From: Glandiceps talaboti
Taxonomy: Eukaryota; Hemichordata; Enteropneusta; Spengelidae
Assembly: GCF_964340395.1 (NCBI RefSeq)
Contig: NC_135560.1
Coordinates: 15,392,598 to 15,412,597 of the forward strand
DNA: 20,000 nucleotides
Direction: 5' to 3'
The notes beneath the pieces were generated by a model, which saw nothing but the letters and a program-made list of their open reading frames with translations, was not told where the DNA came from and made no database searches. The position numbers and the translations under genes are program-made. This document shows positions 18,566 to 20,000 of this stretch, in pieces (position 1 is the first letter of the stretch; each line of letters starts with the position of its first letter).

Positions 18566-18814
18566 ATAATAGAGAACGGTCAGTTCCAGCTGCATGCAAG
18601 TTTAGATTATTACGGAGAAACTAGTCGAGATGTGTGACATGATTTAAGCCAATCCTAAAAGATGAAAGAAACCAAAGGTGCTTTTTATCTGGGTTTTTTT
18701 CAATATACTGTTGCGTCAGTAAAATATACCACATGTTTCGAAATGTCATGACTTAAGCTGGAATTCCCGTTTCAAATTGTACCAATTTTTCTCTTTTTGA
18801 AAGCTTGTATACTC

Positions 18815-18996
<182 letters not shown>

Positions 18997-19080
18997 TTAC
19001 TGGAGATAAGTGTTCGATGCAATATTAGTAGCAGAGCATTATGATATATTTATTTCAAAAGAATAAGGACGTTACAAGTC

Positions 19081-19110
19081 GTTACTCCCAGTTTCGCGCT
19101 CCATCAGCGA
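19081..19110 (-). repeat. Decayed hammerhead-like core, related to 19901-19943
   Basis: On the minus strand this reads CTGATGG, five bases, GAAAC, then TGGGAGTAAC. The + strand start GTTACTCCCAGTTTC matches GTAACTCGGAGTTTC at 19904-19918 at 12 of 15 bases, and CATCAG follows in both. Here the segment between the two core boxes is too short to hold a hammerhead stem II, and the last base of box 1 is G instead of A, so it cannot be active. It looks like a damaged member of the same repeat family. Confidence 0.5.
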
Positions 19111-19156
19111 TCACCACTCGCCAGTATCGCTTCCAATCCCAAAGTAAAATACTAAT

Positions 19157-19195
19157 ACGCGACGTTTCGGTGCGTCGAGCACATCTTCTTCAAGT
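19157..19195 (-). repeat. Retroelement-type motif: GAAGAAG-hairpin-CGAAACGTCGCG
   Basis: The minus strand reads CTTGAAGAAGAT, a perfect 4-bp stem GTGC-TCGAC-GCAC, then CGAAACGTCGCGT. From memory, this arrangement (TGAAGAAG, short hairpin, CGAAACGTCG) recurs in interspersed repeats of many animal genomes, often linked to Penelope-like elements. I could not test that here. It sits 47 bp from the decayed hammerhead-like core on the same strand, which suggests one repeat-derived block. No intact reverse transcriptase frame is present nearby. Confidence 0.5.
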
Positions 19196-19724
19196 TATGA
19201 CAAACACATGATTAATAGCAAATGAACTATGCATGCCCGAACAAAAGGAATATATAGTCATGTGATCAAAGGGAAAAGTAGAATGAATTAAATTTTAAAT
19301 AAAGAACATACTTTTAGTCAGTTTTGTATGCCAGATGGTTCAGTCAATTTGAGAAAACACTTTTGTGGATGACTGCATTCTGCAAACGTGGCACAGCTTT
19401 TAAAACGTTTACACTGCGTTGCAAAATTTTAACATGCCTTCTACATCCCAAAGCTTCGAAGCTCTCCATAGTCGATTGCACTCAGCATATCACCTGAATG
19501 AATATATTGCTTTGTTATAAACCTTGGACTTAAGACCACTATATCTCTATTGTGATTGGACGGCAATACACACAGGGGTATACAGGGGGAATCGTAAGGA
19601 AATGTAACCTACCATACACTGCATTGTTATGGAGGACTTAGGACCAGTTTTCTATTCCCCACGAAATATGTGACTTGTGACTTCTAAGTTGTGTGCCAAC
19701 TGTTTCAGCATGCCTAAAGAATGC
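19196..19724. other. Unassigned sequence between the two hammerhead-like motifs
   Basis: No open frame or named repeat recognised. Because related minus-strand motifs flank it, it may be the body of a small non-autonomous retroelement, but nothing in it confirms this. Confidence 0.4.
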
Positions 19725-19875
<151 letters not shown>

Positions 19876-19900
19876 TTGGTAGTACTGGAACTCTTTCTTG

Positions 19901-19943
19901 GTTGTAACTCGGAGTTTCAGGCATTGCGCGATCATCAGACAAC
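19901..19943 (-). ncRNA. Hammerhead ribozyme-like motif, type I layout, partly decayed
   Basis: Read on the minus strand from 19943 to 19901: GTTGT, CTGATGA, 13 nt, GAAA, CTCCGAG, TT, ACAAC. GTTGT and ACAAC form a perfect 5-bp stem I. CTGATGA and GAAA are the two invariant hammerhead core boxes. CTC-C-GAG gives a minimal stem III whose G16.2, with U16.1 and U17, forms the NUH site GUU; cleavage would fall between 19906 and 19905. The weak point is stem II: its two core-proximal pairs are mismatched (T/T and C/C) and only three pairs follow. Small hammerheads with minimal stem III are known from Penelope-like elements and animal retrozymes. The likely reading is a retroelement-derived ribozyme that has lost most activity. 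A chance match is less likely because core, stem I and NUH all fit together. Confidence 0.5.
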
Positions 19944-20000
19944 TGCTGGTTTCTACTCTCTGGGTGTGTGTTTATATAGAGTGCAGACATTAGAAATATC

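Overview
This is AT-rich, intron-rich animal DNA, almost certainly an invertebrate. The evidence is two spliced exons of a Cys-loop receptor, a very long intron, many long microsatellites, and decayed retroelement debris. The abundance of CATA, CTAT, CA and TA arrays together with a GlyR/GluCl-like receptor would suit a lophotrochozoan such as a mollusc or brachiopod, but that placement is a weak inference. There are no bacterial-type genes, operons, tRNAs, rRNAs or CRISPR arrays.

The only protein-coding gene I can support lies on the + strand. It is a member of the anion-channel group of pentameric Cys-loop receptors (glycine, GABA-A and glutamate-gated chloride). Exon 5678-5898 (221 bp) encodes the loop D to loop E part of the extracellular ligand-binding domain. 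Exon 16834-16916 (83 bp) encodes the signature Cys-loop. The two join in frame (phase 2) across a 10,935-bp intron. Both exon sizes and the intron phases match the ancient exon plan of vertebrate GABA-A/GlyR genes. The preceding exon and all transmembrane exons were not found and probably lie outside the window.

Layout: 1-390 unassigned; 391-668 compound tetranucleotide array; 712-4705 a diverged tandem duplication (copy A 712-2545, copy B 2549-4705). Copy A is interrupted by the 3' end of a CR1-like LINE (2011-2476) and copy B by about 1.2 kb of other sequence. 5338-5480 is low-complexity AT; 5678-5898 is the first exon; 5899-16833 is the intron. The intron holds a 189-bp tandem duplication, several perfect hairpins, a 24-bp and a 45-bp tandem duplication, a perfect 26-bp palindrome, and compound microsatellites. 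The second exon is at 16834-16916. 17341-19990 holds a dispersed repeat (18303-18565) shared with copy B's insertion, long CTAT/TA/TG and TA arrays, and, on the minus strand, repeat-derived sequence with a hammerhead-ribozyme-like motif (19901-19943) and a decayed relative of it (19081-19110).

The most unusual points are the hammerhead-like motif, the 26-bp palindrome inside a tandem duplication, the nested insertion history in the left third, and the receptor's non-aromatic loop D position. All alignments were made by eye.
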